A DNA stretch of 29,058 nt from Proteromonas lacertae (taxonomy: Eukaryota; Sar; Bigyra; Opalinata; Proteromonadidae), in the NCBI GenBank assembly GCA_002245135.1, contig NGBS01000072.1, positions 1 to 29,058 on the forward strand, read 5' to 3'. A model generated the notes under the pieces. That model was not told where the DNA came from and searched no databases. It was given only the letters and a program-made list of their open reading frames with translations. Shown in pieces: positions 13,601-23,212 of this stretch (its first letter is position 1; each line of letters starts with the position of its first letter). A program made the translations under genes and the position numbers.

Positions 13601-16237
13601 TTGAAACAACCTATAATACTCAAGAGAATTATGAAATACCTGTACGTGTTTATATTAAAACTTTCCAACCTGATTGTGCATATGTATTAGTCGTACCAAT
13701 TCGTTCAGAACAGACGTTAAAAGATGAAATTGAAAAAATGAAAATTGAAAAACAATTGACCAATGAATTTTTAGAATATATGATGAAGAATATTACGGGT
13801 AAACCGTATTGCTTACTGTGTTTATCCACTTTGCATATCATTAAAGCGTCTAAATCATTTAATTCTGCACTGGAAGGTATATTTGACGATGAAGATTTAC
13901 CTTCAGATAATGAAACGACTAAAATTTTAAAAGAATTTCATGAAAACATTAATAAGAAAGAAGAAACGAAAGTATTGAGATTAAAGACAAAAAGAGGAAA
14001 TTTCTATAAAATTAATTCTTCACTAACTAAGATTAGTGAAAATAATGATTACTGTGTTTTACAGTTAGAACAACCGGAAGTTGAATCTCCAGTCAGTTTT
14101 GAGTTTAATCCAAAACTAATTCCATCTTTATTAATGCAATTATCAGTTGGTTATTGCCATTTAAATATTGATACTTATGAATTAAAATCATGTTCTGATA
14201 GATTTAAGTATTATTTAGGTAATTGTGATGGTAAAAATATCTCTTCATATTTATCAGAAGAAAATTTGAAAAAATTTGAAGAAAAGTTAAACCAATTTTT
14301 GGGTATTAAAAAGATCCAAACATTATCTGAGCAGTTTACATTACAATTCCATAAAGAACAAAATGCAACAGAAATGTCATTTCAATATATGTTAGGAGAT
14401 GAAGGATTTTATAGTGATGATGTAAAAAATAATAATACAATTATTTTGTTCTTAAAATCTGTTGAACAAAATAGAGATTTGAATGAAGTGATGCAGAAAA
14501 GATATAAAACATTTGAAAGGATTAATAAAACATTAGTTCAGATATCTTATAGTATGTATTGTAAAATGGATTTGAAAACGAAAAAAATATTTGAAATTTC
14601 TTCATCGTTAGAAGAAATTATTGGAAAAGAAACAAATACAATTCCAATTCCAAACTTGTTAATTAATGATTTTGATACAAAAATTAAAAATTTAGAAAAT
14701 TTACAATTACCAATCACTAAATTCTCATTTGACTTATTATCAAAAAAGACAAATAAAAAAGTGTATTTAGTATTAAAAGCGCTAAATACTTCAGATCAAG
14801 GAATAGCTCAGATCTTGATTAGTGATGAAACGGATATAATTCAAACAAAACATGAATTAAGCATTGTCCAAGAAGAAGCCAAAAATGCGATTGAGGCAAA
14901 ACAAAAATTTCGTCATTTTATGTCTCATGAATTACGAAATCAAGCGACAATCATTACAATGAGTTTAGATGAATTATTAATGAAAAGAAAATATGATGTA
15001 ATTACTTGTCAAAATATGAAAACAGCTGGTGAAGCTTTAAGTAATTTATTAGATGATTTTACCACGATAGAAGCAATAGAAGGAGATCAAACCCAAATGA
15101 ATTATTCAAATTTTACATTCAAAGATTTAATGAATAATCTTCAAAACACTTACAAAGATCAAGTTTCAGCAAAGAAGTTGCAATTCATTATAGATATGAA
15201 AACTGAAAGTATAACTAGAGTAATAAAAGGAGATGTTGAAAAAATATCATTTGTATTACGTAGTTTCTTGAATAACGCAATTTCACATACTGAATCTGGT
15301 GATATTCGATTGTATTGCTTAGCTGTGACTTCTACAACAACAACAAATACACCAACTCCAAGTAATAATGCTGATAAAAATGATAGTGATGTGATATATA
15401 TAAAAGCAGGTGTAAGAGATACAGGAACGGGAATAGAAGATTCAAAATTGCCACATATATTTGATAAGTATATATATATATATTATTTTATTGTTAATTT
15501 TTAATTATTTTAGATTTCTTCAATTAGGAAGTGTAACTAAAAGAAGAGCTGCTCAAGAAGAAGGTGCTGGTTTAGGACTATGTACTTCAAAAATAATAGT
15601 GGAAAAACATGGCGGAAAGATTGGTGTAGAATCTACGCTAGGTTTAGGAAGTGATTTTTATTTTACAATACCATTTCAATTAGCTAAAAGACATTCACTT
15701 AGTAGTTTAGAAAATAAAAGTATATATATATGAATTATAATTGTTTTAATAGAAAATAATCAATTTTCACACAATATTCTTCTAGCAGATGATGAACAAA
15801 CAATCTTAACAATTCTATCAAAATGGTGTCAACAAATTGGTTTACAAGTAACATGTGTTCATAGTGGAGAAGAAATCTTGAAATTATTTAATGAAAATAA
15901 ATTCAATTTTGACTGCGTTGTAATGGATCGACATTATGGAATGGATATGAAAGATGGAGCTGAAATAGTACAAACTTTAAAACTACAAAAATGTGATATT
16001 CCTTTGATTGGAATGACTGCTTTTGCTAATGATGATGAAATTAATGATTTTAAATCGAAAGGATTAGATGATATAATGACTAAACCATTGAGAAGAGATG
16101 TTTTTATTAAAACTATCTCTAGTATATTATATTATATTATATTTATAGAATATATAATGCCAGTTGAGAAAGTAGAAGAAGCTGTTCAATCACCTGTTAG
16201 TGAAAATGAATATAATTCGTGTTGTATTATAATGTGA
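10681..16237 (+). CDS. PAS-rich hybrid histidine kinase with receiver domain and C-terminal CaaX box
   Basis: Four exons (10681-15467, 15514-15719, 15753-16121, 16149-16237) encode 1816 residues. The first 1380 or so contain several divergent PAS-like segments (for example around residues 134, 913, 1040, 1143 and 1290) and low-complexity Ser/Asn stretches. I see no signal peptide or transmembrane helix. The dimerisation/phosphoacceptor helix reads [12 protein letters not shown], with His1416 as the phosphorylated residue. The ATPase domain follows with N box ([13 protein letters not shown]), G1 (DTGTGIED), F box (PHIFDKF) and G2 ([10 protein letters not shown]). The receiver begins [11 protein letters not shown], with predicted phospho-Asp1723 in VVMDRHYG, conserved Thr in GMTAF and Lys in TKPL. 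The usual Pro after the Asp loop is replaced. The last residues are NSCCIIM-stop, a CaaX motif with a second adjacent Cys. Family role: sensing by PAS, autophosphorylation, then relay to an HPt partner not seen here. The last intron (27 nt) is a multiple of three, so either form keeps the CaaX end. Confidence 0.92.
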
Positions 16238-16314
16238 TTATTGTTAATGAAAAATAGTAGTAGTTTTGTTGTTGTTGTTGTTTTTTAAAGAGAGGGAAAA
16301 AAGAAGGAAAAAAA

Positions 16315-17325
16315 TTATAACTGTTTAGAGTTTTCTAATATCTCAATAAATCTCTGATTCATTTCAACAATATCTTCACTCACAATTTTACTCCTGACAT
16401 ATTCATTCAAATCCATTTTATTTATCACTTCTAAATTATTATTTATTTCATTCATATCAGAGATAATTGTTGTTATTCCATTACTTCCTTCAACAGTTTT
16501 ACATACAGCATCTCCAATTCGATTATTATTATTATTATTATTATTATTATTTTGTTTTATATATTTATTATTAAATTTATCTTCAAATATTGATTCATAT
16601 TTTATTAAATATGAATTCATTTCATTTAATAATTTATGCAATTCTTTTCCTAATTCTTCTATACTGTCTGTATTATAGTATGATTCAAATTCTAATTTAA
16701 TTTGATTTTCTAATTCTTTTATATCTTCTTTTATCGTTGTTAATGTATTATTTAGATCCTCTTCGCTTGTATTTTTATTGATTTTTTTTAAACTGAATTT
16801 TACATCAATTGGAAAATAATCAAGTTCATTTGGAAGCAACATATTCTTATAATCCATTTCTATATCTCTTAACATTGCATTGTTTTTTCCTATTAAATCA
16901 TCGTAGTTGTTGTTCTAATAGAATAAATAAATAAACATATTTCTTATACATGCATTTGGATGTGATCAATTACAATTGTGACCAGTCTGTGAAGAAAATT
17001 AACAGATTTATCAAATGATATTTCACCCTATGTTGTTATTATGATATATTTATATCTAATACATATATAAACTTCATATCATTGTGTTTACATAAATACT
17101 ACAAAGTAATAACTAAGAAAGTAAATATACAAGACAATTAAACCATTCATTTAAATATTCATTAGGTACATTTTCTTCACTCAATCCAAAGAATTTGTTG
17201 TAAAGAAAGGTTAGCAAAGATTGTCTAATCTCTGGTGTATTTATACAATCAGTCACCAAACATGTTGATGGCCATCCTAAATCATTCATCATTTGCTGTA
17301 GATTGTTAATAGTAGCTTGTGTCAT
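16315..17325 (-). CDS. HAUS7/AUG7-like augmin subunit (candidate)
   Basis: Three exons (17325-17131, 17027-16950, 16914-16315) encode 290 residues. Introns are 103 nt (the longest in the window) and 35 nt. The call rests on a chain of weak but collinear matches to HAUS7 as I remember it: N-terminal LQQMMNDLGWPSTCLVTDCI against a (L..LNCPFLEGLYI) block; FLHRLVTIVIDHIQM against the MDQLLDTIRSLTI helix; and MLLPNELDYFPIDVKFSL against (MLLNPECDPWPLDMQ). The second half is coiled-coil-like and carries a ten-Asn run encoded by an ATT/AAT microsatellite. In the family, augmin recruits gamma-tubulin complexes to existing microtubules in the spindle. The gene is divergent from the RGG protein, with 127 bases between the start codons. 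The start is the ATG at 17325, the only one before the conserved N-terminal block. The alternative is an unrelated coiled-coil protein. Confidence 0.55.
16522..16550. repeat. ATT trinucleotide microsatellite (poly-Asn tract)
   Basis: About ten tandem ATT/AAT units inside the augmin-like gene. On the coding (minus) strand they read as ten consecutive Asn codons. Being a multiple of three, it can change length without breaking the frame. Confidence 0.9.
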
Positions 17326-17363
17326 TATGAAAATTTGAATATTTAAATTTAAAATGAAAATAA

Positions 17364-17403
17364 ATTCGTTTCAGCAGTTTTAAGCGCCAAAATTAACCAA
17401 TCA
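17364..17403. promoter_or_regulatory. Bidirectional promoter with GAAACGAAT, E2F-like and CCAAT-like boxes
   Basis: Lies between the divergent starts of the augmin-like gene (17325, minus) and the RGG gene (17453, plus). It holds in order ATTCGTTTC (17364-17372, reverse of GAAACGAAT), GCGCCAAAA (17384-17392, reverse TTTTGGCGC, matching the E2F/DP core TTTGGCGC) and CCAATCA (17397-17403, matching the NF-Y CCAAT box). The G/C-rich E2F-like core stands out in such an AT-rich spacer. The assignment rests only on motif identity and position. Confidence 0.45.
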
Positions 17404-17452
17404 TAAAGAGGCTTGATAGGTTATTTGAATTATAAAATTATTATTTAAAGTA

Positions 17453-18011
17453 ATGGAAGAGAATAAAGCACTTGAAGATGTAATAAAGAGTGACAAACAA
17501 AATAACGAAAATGTATTGAAAGAATTAATCCAAATAGAATAGAAACAGAGGCGGTAGACGTGGAGGTAGAGGTGGAAGAGGTGGACGAGGAGGAAGAGGA
17601 AGAAATGCATCAAGAAGATTCACAGTATTGCAAATAGTGATTAATATATAGGGTTCAAGAGGAAATTCAATCACAAATGTAACACCAAGAGGTCCAAGAG
17701 GTGGTAGAGGTGGTGCTGGTGGTAGAGGACGAGGCGGTCGTGGTAGAGGTGCTCCAAGAGGAAGAGGTGCTTTCAAGATTAACAGAGGTGAAATTGTTGT
17801 AACAGTGAATAATAAGTATTATAACAATTATCTATATATTATTGCAGAGCTGCTCAAGCTAGAAGACCAACTGTAAAGGCTCCAGAAGTAAGACCAAGAC
17901 AAAATCAAGCCAGAAGAGTATAATATTTGTAGTTTAATATATAAATAGATGTCTAATGATAGACAAGCAAAGAGAAGACAACAAAAAACATCAATTTTAA
18001 GAGGTGTATAA
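17453..18011 (+). CDS. Small RGG-repeat RNA-binding protein with UBM-like N-terminus (TREX adaptor-like)
   Basis: Five exons (17453-17512, 17538-17624, 17652-17815, 17848-17917, 17949-18011) encode 147 residues. Introns of 25-32 nt all start GTAT. The N-terminus MEENKALEDVIKSDKQNN resembles the UAP56-binding motif (LDDIIKLNR type) of ALYREF, UIF and CHTOP mRNA-export adaptors. Two blocks of RGG/RG repeats follow (exon 2 and the end of exon 3), then a basic tail ending KRRQQKTSILRGV. There is no RRM, unlike ALYREF. By family logic it would act in the nucleus, binding RNA through arginines that PRMTs often methylate. A TAA read directly after exon 4 could suggest a shorter protein. The 31-nt GTAT...TAG intron 17918-17948 keeps the frame open into exon 5, which I prefer. 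A generic RGG nucleolar protein is the main alternative. Confidence 0.7.
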
Positions 18012-18193
18012 GTGACAAAATTGATATTAATATATTCTTTTTTTAATTTTTGTTTATTAGTGAAATACATAATTTGCTGATATTGAATGTTGTATTGCTG
18101 ATTGATAAGTGCGATATGCACAAATGATAATAAACTTGGCTTGAGAATTAAATTTTTGGTTTTTATCACCTTAGGATAGATTTATTGAGATTA

Positions 18194-19577
18194 ATGGTAT
18201 TCAGAAATAATTATTGTAGACACAAAAACCTATATGTATTATTTTTAAATTATAAAATAGAACATTAGTACATTTTTAAGAAAATTTACAAAAACAACAA
18301 TTCCAGAAGATATCACATTGAACAAACCATTCTTTCCAATGCTTTTAAAGAATTTGACAAAAGAAGTATATCTTTGAAAATATAAATCCAAAGAATTGTC
18401 CTAAAGTGAAAGGTCCATATATAATACAATATAAATACGATGGAATTCGTTCATTAATACATTTAAATAAAGTAGACAATGATTTTAAGATATATTCAAG
18501 GAAAGAGACAGTATGATTATTTTTTAATATTTTTATAATTATAGAGATTGGAATATATAGAGTCATTACTATCACCAGTTTTACAAAATGTATTACAAAA
18601 TATAAAGACATCAATGATATTAGATTCAGAAATAGTTGCATGTGATAAAGCATTTAATATTTTGCCATTTCAAGTGATATCTACAGTAATAACAAGAAAA
18701 ATTCAAATTAATAATAATAAGAAGAATAAAGATGATGATGAAGAAGAAGAAAGATTAAAAGATTTAAAATTAAAAATAATACCATTTGATGTTTTATATT
18801 TTAAAGATAAATCTTTAACAAATACAAAACTATCTGAAAGAATAAAATTACTGCATGAGAATATTAAAGAATCAAATGAAATGAACTTTCCAATAGAATA
18901 TACTAAACCAGAAATGTATATATTATTATTATTATTATTATTATTATAGAGATCTCAACTCAATAGAAAAATATACAAAAGAGGCAAAAGAGAATAAATG
19001 TGAAGGAATAGTAATTAAAGAAATAAACTCATTGTATTATCCAGATAAACGAACAAGTATATATAATAATTAATATATATATATAGATCATTGGTTAAAA
19101 TATAAATACGATTATACAGGCTTAGGAATAAGAAATTCATATGATTTAGTAGTATTAGGTGGGTATAATGGTAAAGGCAAATTGAATAAAGTGTATAGTT
19201 CATTTATATTGGGATGTAAGGATAATAATGATAGATATATCCCTTGTGCAAAGGTAGGAACAGGATTTACCTATGAAATGTTAGAAAATATCAGTAATTC
19301 AATTAAATTGGATGAAATGAAAGATATTGAAAGTGATGATGAGTTGTTGAAGAAGTTTAAACCTGATATTGTTGTTAAACCGTCAATTATTGTTGAGATA
19401 ACGTTTTCTTCGTTTAGTTTATCTCCAAAATATGTTATTGGTAAGAATATTGTTGATAATAAAAAAGGGATAGGGTTTAGATTTCCTAAATTCGTTAGGA
19501 TAAGAGATGATAAGAAATTAAATGATATAACAACATGTAACGATGTAATAGAAGATTATAAATCTAGTAAATCGTAA
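18194..19577 (+). CDS. ATP-dependent DNA ligase, LIG1-like, compact form
   Basis: Six exons (18194-18235, 18261-18365, 18394-18510, 18545-18915, 18950-19056, 19087-19577) encode 410 residues. Nucleotidyltransferase motifs in order: I YKYDGIR (Lys63 predicted to take AMP), III KIYSRKET, IIIa LDSEIVACD, then LPFQVISTVITRK as in LIG1, IV KIIPFDVLYF, V CEGIVIKE, then HWLKYKYDY. The OB domain follows: DLVVLGGYNGKGK, AKVGTGFTYEML, ending GIGFRFPKFVRIRDDK (motif VI region). The pattern is that of eukaryotic DNA ligase I, which seals Okazaki fragments and repair nicks in the nucleus. Only about 30 residues precede the conserved NKPFFPML, so the large N-terminal DNA-binding domain of LIG1 is absent. 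The preceding gene ends at 18011, leaving no room for it. The first exon is the weakest part of the model. There is a Lys/Asp/Glu-rich insert (NNNKKNKDDDEEEE). Confidence 0.9.
18917..18949. repeat. ATT microsatellite making up a ligase intron
   Basis: The 34-nt fourth intron of the ligase gene (18916-18949) is almost entirely GTATATATT plus repeated ATT and a final ATAG. A simple repeat therefore supplies the whole intron body, and its length can drift without touching the code. Confidence 0.8.
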
Positions 19578-19620
19578 ATTTGCTTGTATTGCAGTGAAAG
19601 AAATAAAAAGAAAAATATTT

Positions 19621-19629
19621 GAAACGAAT
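19621..19629 (+). promoter_or_regulatory. GAAACGAAT element upstream of secreted-protein gene
   Basis: A nine-base match that recurs in three other upstream regions in this window (17364-17372, 26971-26979, 28418-28426). Here it lies 24 bases before the start codon, on the gene's own strand. Confidence 0.35.
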
Positions 19630-19652
19630 TTATTTTTTCTAATTAATTTGTA

Positions 19653-20559
19653 ATGAAATTTCTTCTAGTTGCCATTTTGATTTGTTTTACCTTTGGTATC
19701 TCTATATTTTAATTAATTTCACTGTAGCTCAACCAAGAAGCTTTTCAAGAAGTAAACAGTATGATTTCCAAAGATTAGTTCGTGTTCCAAGAGGTGTAAC
19801 ACCATTATGTGGTACATATACAAAATGCGCAAGTATGCCTAAAATTTATTTCTTTTTATTAATAGAGGGAGTAAAGAATACTGTTAATTTAAAGAGAGTC
19901 ATTGCTGAATCAACATTTGAAATCCATCAACCAGATGATTGTTCAGGAACCAATGACATTACTTTCAACAACAGATATGTTTTAAGATACAAGAGAGTTG
20001 ATGTTCAAAGTATAAAAATGTAATTATTATAATATTCATAGATCATACACGTTTTGTAATGCATATGATTGGTATGAATGCAACAGTACACACAGAATCA
20101 GGAGTTCAACACTTAAAGAACTTAATCAGCAAATATTGTCCATTGCTTGAGATTACTACTGGTACAGAACTTAATTTAATGAGACAATGTAGAAGATTTG
20201 CTTTCAGAGAATTTCATGCACATTTCGCTGGTTCGTACTACTTAAAAGATGGTAAGACATACATCACATTAATTGATCCATTTAATTCACCAGCTTCAGC
20301 TGAACCTGTTCCCTTCGACCCTATGGAATGTCCAACATATCCCAATGAAGATAGATACGATGATACATTCAAAGGAAATAGTTATAAATCAACAGTAGTA
20401 CCATTTACACATACTCCTACTACACCAGCACCAACAACAACAATAGGTGAGAAAAAGGAAGGTGAAAAACCAACAACTAATTCGCCTACTACATCCGGAC
20501 CAACTACAGCAGCTCCAACTACAGTAGCACCAACCACTGCTGTTCCTATTAAAGCTTAA
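19653..20559 (+). CDS. Secreted Cys-containing protein with Thr/Pro-rich tail (possibly APCDD-like)
   Basis: Four exons (19653-19695, 19728-19832, 19866-20009, 20042-20559) encode 269 residues. Exon 1 is nearly just the signal peptide [14 protein letters not shown]. The mature part has a globular region to about residue 215 with scattered cysteines ([26 protein letters not shown]) and two N-glycosylation sequons (NHT, NAT). A mucin-like tail follows with [10 protein letters not shown] and [18 protein letters not shown] repeats, typical of O-glycosylated surface or secreted proteins. There is no C-terminal hydrophobic anchor. The globular part weakly recalls the APCDD1 fold: a G-x-(Y/W)-x3-C start, an F-x(n)-C middle and a (HTE ... 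L ... CP) block, here [20 protein letters not shown] treat that as a hint only. It begins 75 bases after the ligase stop. The start is fixed by the signal peptide. A GAAACGAAT element sits 24 bases before the ATG. Confidence 0.8.
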
Positions 20560-21088
20560 ATTAAGAAATTAAATAGATTTGATTCAATTTTTAGTTTTTT
20601 TTGTTTATATTAAAAAAATATATCAAAAATCATAATCATATTAATAATTAGTAATTTTTCTTTTATCTCTAAAATTATCACTTTCAATTCTACTATACTC
20701 CAACTATTCATCAATATCTAAATTCAATTTCTTCATTGGAGAAATATTAGCTGTTTAAACACTACCAAATAATGCATTAAATGTAACATCTTCTAATTAA
20801 ATCTTTCACATCTTCTAATAATATCAAATTATATCAAGAAATATTAACTATCATCAATAACATATTCATATTACATTTCACTCTCAATAACACAAACTAA
20901 CACTAAAACTTATTATTCATCATTTATATCATTACAACATATGCAATGTGCATAAATAAAACAGAATATAATATTATTGTCTTTATCACACCTTCTGCAA
21001 TTAAATTAAATCACATTTTAATTTTTGGGTTATTCAAAATTTTGATAAAAATCGAATTTCGTTATTTTTGTTATATATTTACATAAAG
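20560..21088. other. Intergenic region, possible decayed gene tail on minus strand
   Basis: About 530 bases of very AT-rich spacer between the secreted-protein gene and the BTB gene. On the minus strand, about 20790-20641, one frame reads like protein with two in-frame stops: FNALFGSV, then ANISPMKKLNLDIDE, then LEYSRIESDNFRDKRK, ending in TAA. I found no splice pattern that removes the stops. The remainder shows nothing recognisable. Confidence 0.4.
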
Positions 21089-23212
21089 ATGATAAGAAAA
21101 GTTAATAAAAGCATAAGAGAAGAGGGGTATATTTTATATTTATTTTTATGATAGATTATGTCGAAAATTGGTCGAAAGTGGTTTTGGTGATATAGAAGTG
21201 AAGATTAGAGATAATCGAATAATGTCAATCAAGTCAATTTTAGTAAATGGGAATGAAACTCTAAAGAAACTGTTGTTAGATCGTGAGTTTGTTGGAGTTT
21301 TAGAGTTATATGAAGAAATCGAAGAAATTGGCTATTATGAGATGGAGAAATACTACAGTGGTGGTGAACTGATAATCTGTAAAGAGAGTGTGTGTGAAGT
21401 GTTGATGTTTTGTTTATGTTATAGTGAAAAAGAGATAATAAATGATTGTTATGAATTTGTGAAGAATAATATAGATGATGAAGTATTAATGAAATTAATT
21501 CATATCTGTAATGTATTTGGTGGATATTTGAGAGAGATAGAAGAATTGAAAAATATGGAAATAGAAAAGCGAGGATATAAATATTTATATAAGAATGAAT
21601 ATTTGTTGAGATTAGAAATGAATAATTTGAGAGAGATATTAAATATGAAAGATGTGATAATAGTGAATGAGTTATGGTTATTAAATCGATTATTAGAATG
21701 GTATAAATTCCAAAAGAATAAGAAAGATAATAAAGAGATAGAAGATGATTTTAAACAATTGATAGAAGAAGATGTCGATGTAGAAAAGATAAAAGAGAAA
21801 GAGATAGAAAAAGAGAATAAAGAAATGTTGAAAGAAATGAAAATAGAATTAAAGAAAAATGAATGTAAAAATCATATAGAATTATATTTAATAAAAGATG
21901 AGAGAATTCAAAATGTAATAATCAACAATTACAATGAAGATAATAAAGAAGAAGTATTTAATGAAGAAGAAAGAAGAATATTGGATAAAATGAAAGAAGA
22001 AGAATTGAATGATGAAATAATGTGTATATTAGAAATGAATAATATAAAAATGATGGAAATAGTATTGATGATAATGAAATATAAAAATATGAAAATGGAA
22101 AGTATAAATACTAAAAATATATTTAAATAGAATATATCTCAAATACAGAAAAGAGAAATCTATTGGAAAGATTATGTATGGAATATAATGAGAATAAAAG
22201 AAATCGAACAATGAAATGTTTATGTTTGTTTGTTGATGATAAAAAGAGTGTTTCAATAATAGAAGAAGTATGTGGAAAAGAGATTCTTTTTAGAATATTG
22301 AATGAAGATAATTATTTAAATTCCAAATTTAAAGAATTATTAATAGAATATATAAAAGAGAATAAACTGAGTTTAGAAGAAGAAGAAATGATTGTAATAA
22401 TGAAAGATAAAGAATTATTGGAAGAATTAAAAACAAAAGAAATCACATCATTTTCATATCCTCAATCAGAATATTCATTTGGTATAAATGAAGAAATGTC
22501 AATAATTCCATTATTTGATGGAAATCGATGTGACTTTTCAATCAATCCTTTATTGCCAGATGGAATGATGATAGAAAAAGATAATGGAATAATTCATGGA
22601 AAAGTGAATAAAGAAATAGAAAAGAGAGAATATGAAATAATCTGTAAGAATATTGTAAATGAAAAGAAATTCAAAATATCAGTGGAATTTATGTTGGGAA
22701 GATTCACAAAATTAAACAAAAGTTATAGTATATCAATCTCAAATAATGGAAAATTAATAACAAATACAAATGGTTTTTATAATCATTGTTATTTGTGTTT
22801 GAAAATGGAAGATGGAGTTTATCATATCAAATATAAATATCATCAAAATGGAAGTGAATATGATAGTATGATATTAGGATTATCAACAAATAATACATAT
22901 TCTGGTTATAGTATTTATAATCAATCAACAACATGTAATTATTATTCATATGATGGTAAAAGTCAAGATATTTTTCAAAAATGTCATATTGGAAGAGTTG
23001 TTAATTCAAATCCAAATTTCAATAATCATGGAAATGGTTCAATTTATGAAGTGATTGTTGATATGAATAAAAGAGAATTTTGGATAAGTCATAATGATTC
23101 ATCTCCTGTTTGGCTTGTTAAAGATTTACCTTCTCCATTATATCCATATGTTGTATTATTATACCAAAACACTTCACTTGAATTATTATCAGTTTCTCAT
23201 CAAACAGGTTAG
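21089..23212 (+). CDS. BTB-BACK-like protein with Ig-like (He_PIG type) and SPRY-like C-terminal domains
   Basis: Three exons (21089-21126, 21155-22101, 22131-23212) encode 688 residues. The start ATG at 21089 is joined through a 28-nt GTAT...TAG intron to a BTB/POZ domain (about 15-115): SGFGDIEVKIRDN, SIKSILVNGNETLKKLL, then YYSGGEL and the helices ESVCEVLMFCLCYSE and IINDCYEFVKNNIDDEVLM. A BACK-like helical region follows, then a long Lys/Glu/Asn-rich helical stretch (about 200-330). Near residue 465 is FSINPLLPDGMMIE with GIIHGKV, the LPxG(L/M)...G.I.G pattern of the putative-Ig/He_PIG domain. The last 170 residues look like SPRY/B30.2: GVYHIKYKY, YEVIVDMNKREFWISHND, then LYPYVVLL. BTB proteins commonly serve as Cullin-3 adaptors, with the C-terminal module binding substrate. 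That role is inference here. No kelch repeats, no breaks. Confidence 0.75.

Noticed and set aside
17525-17776. Proline-rich minus-strand open frame
   Set aside because: Antisense shadow of the RGG codons; Gly/Arg repeats give Pro-rich frames on the other strand.
17949-18011. Separate 20-codon gene or ligase first exon starting at ATG 17949
   Set aside because: It joins in frame to the RGG gene through a 31-nt GTAT...TAG intron. No donor in it fits the phase of the ligase exons.
18194-19577. Viral or bacterial origin of the ligase
   Set aside because: Compact size suggested it, but the motif order, LPFQV block and RFPKFVRIR C-terminus are LIG1-like, and it carries five host-type micro-introns.
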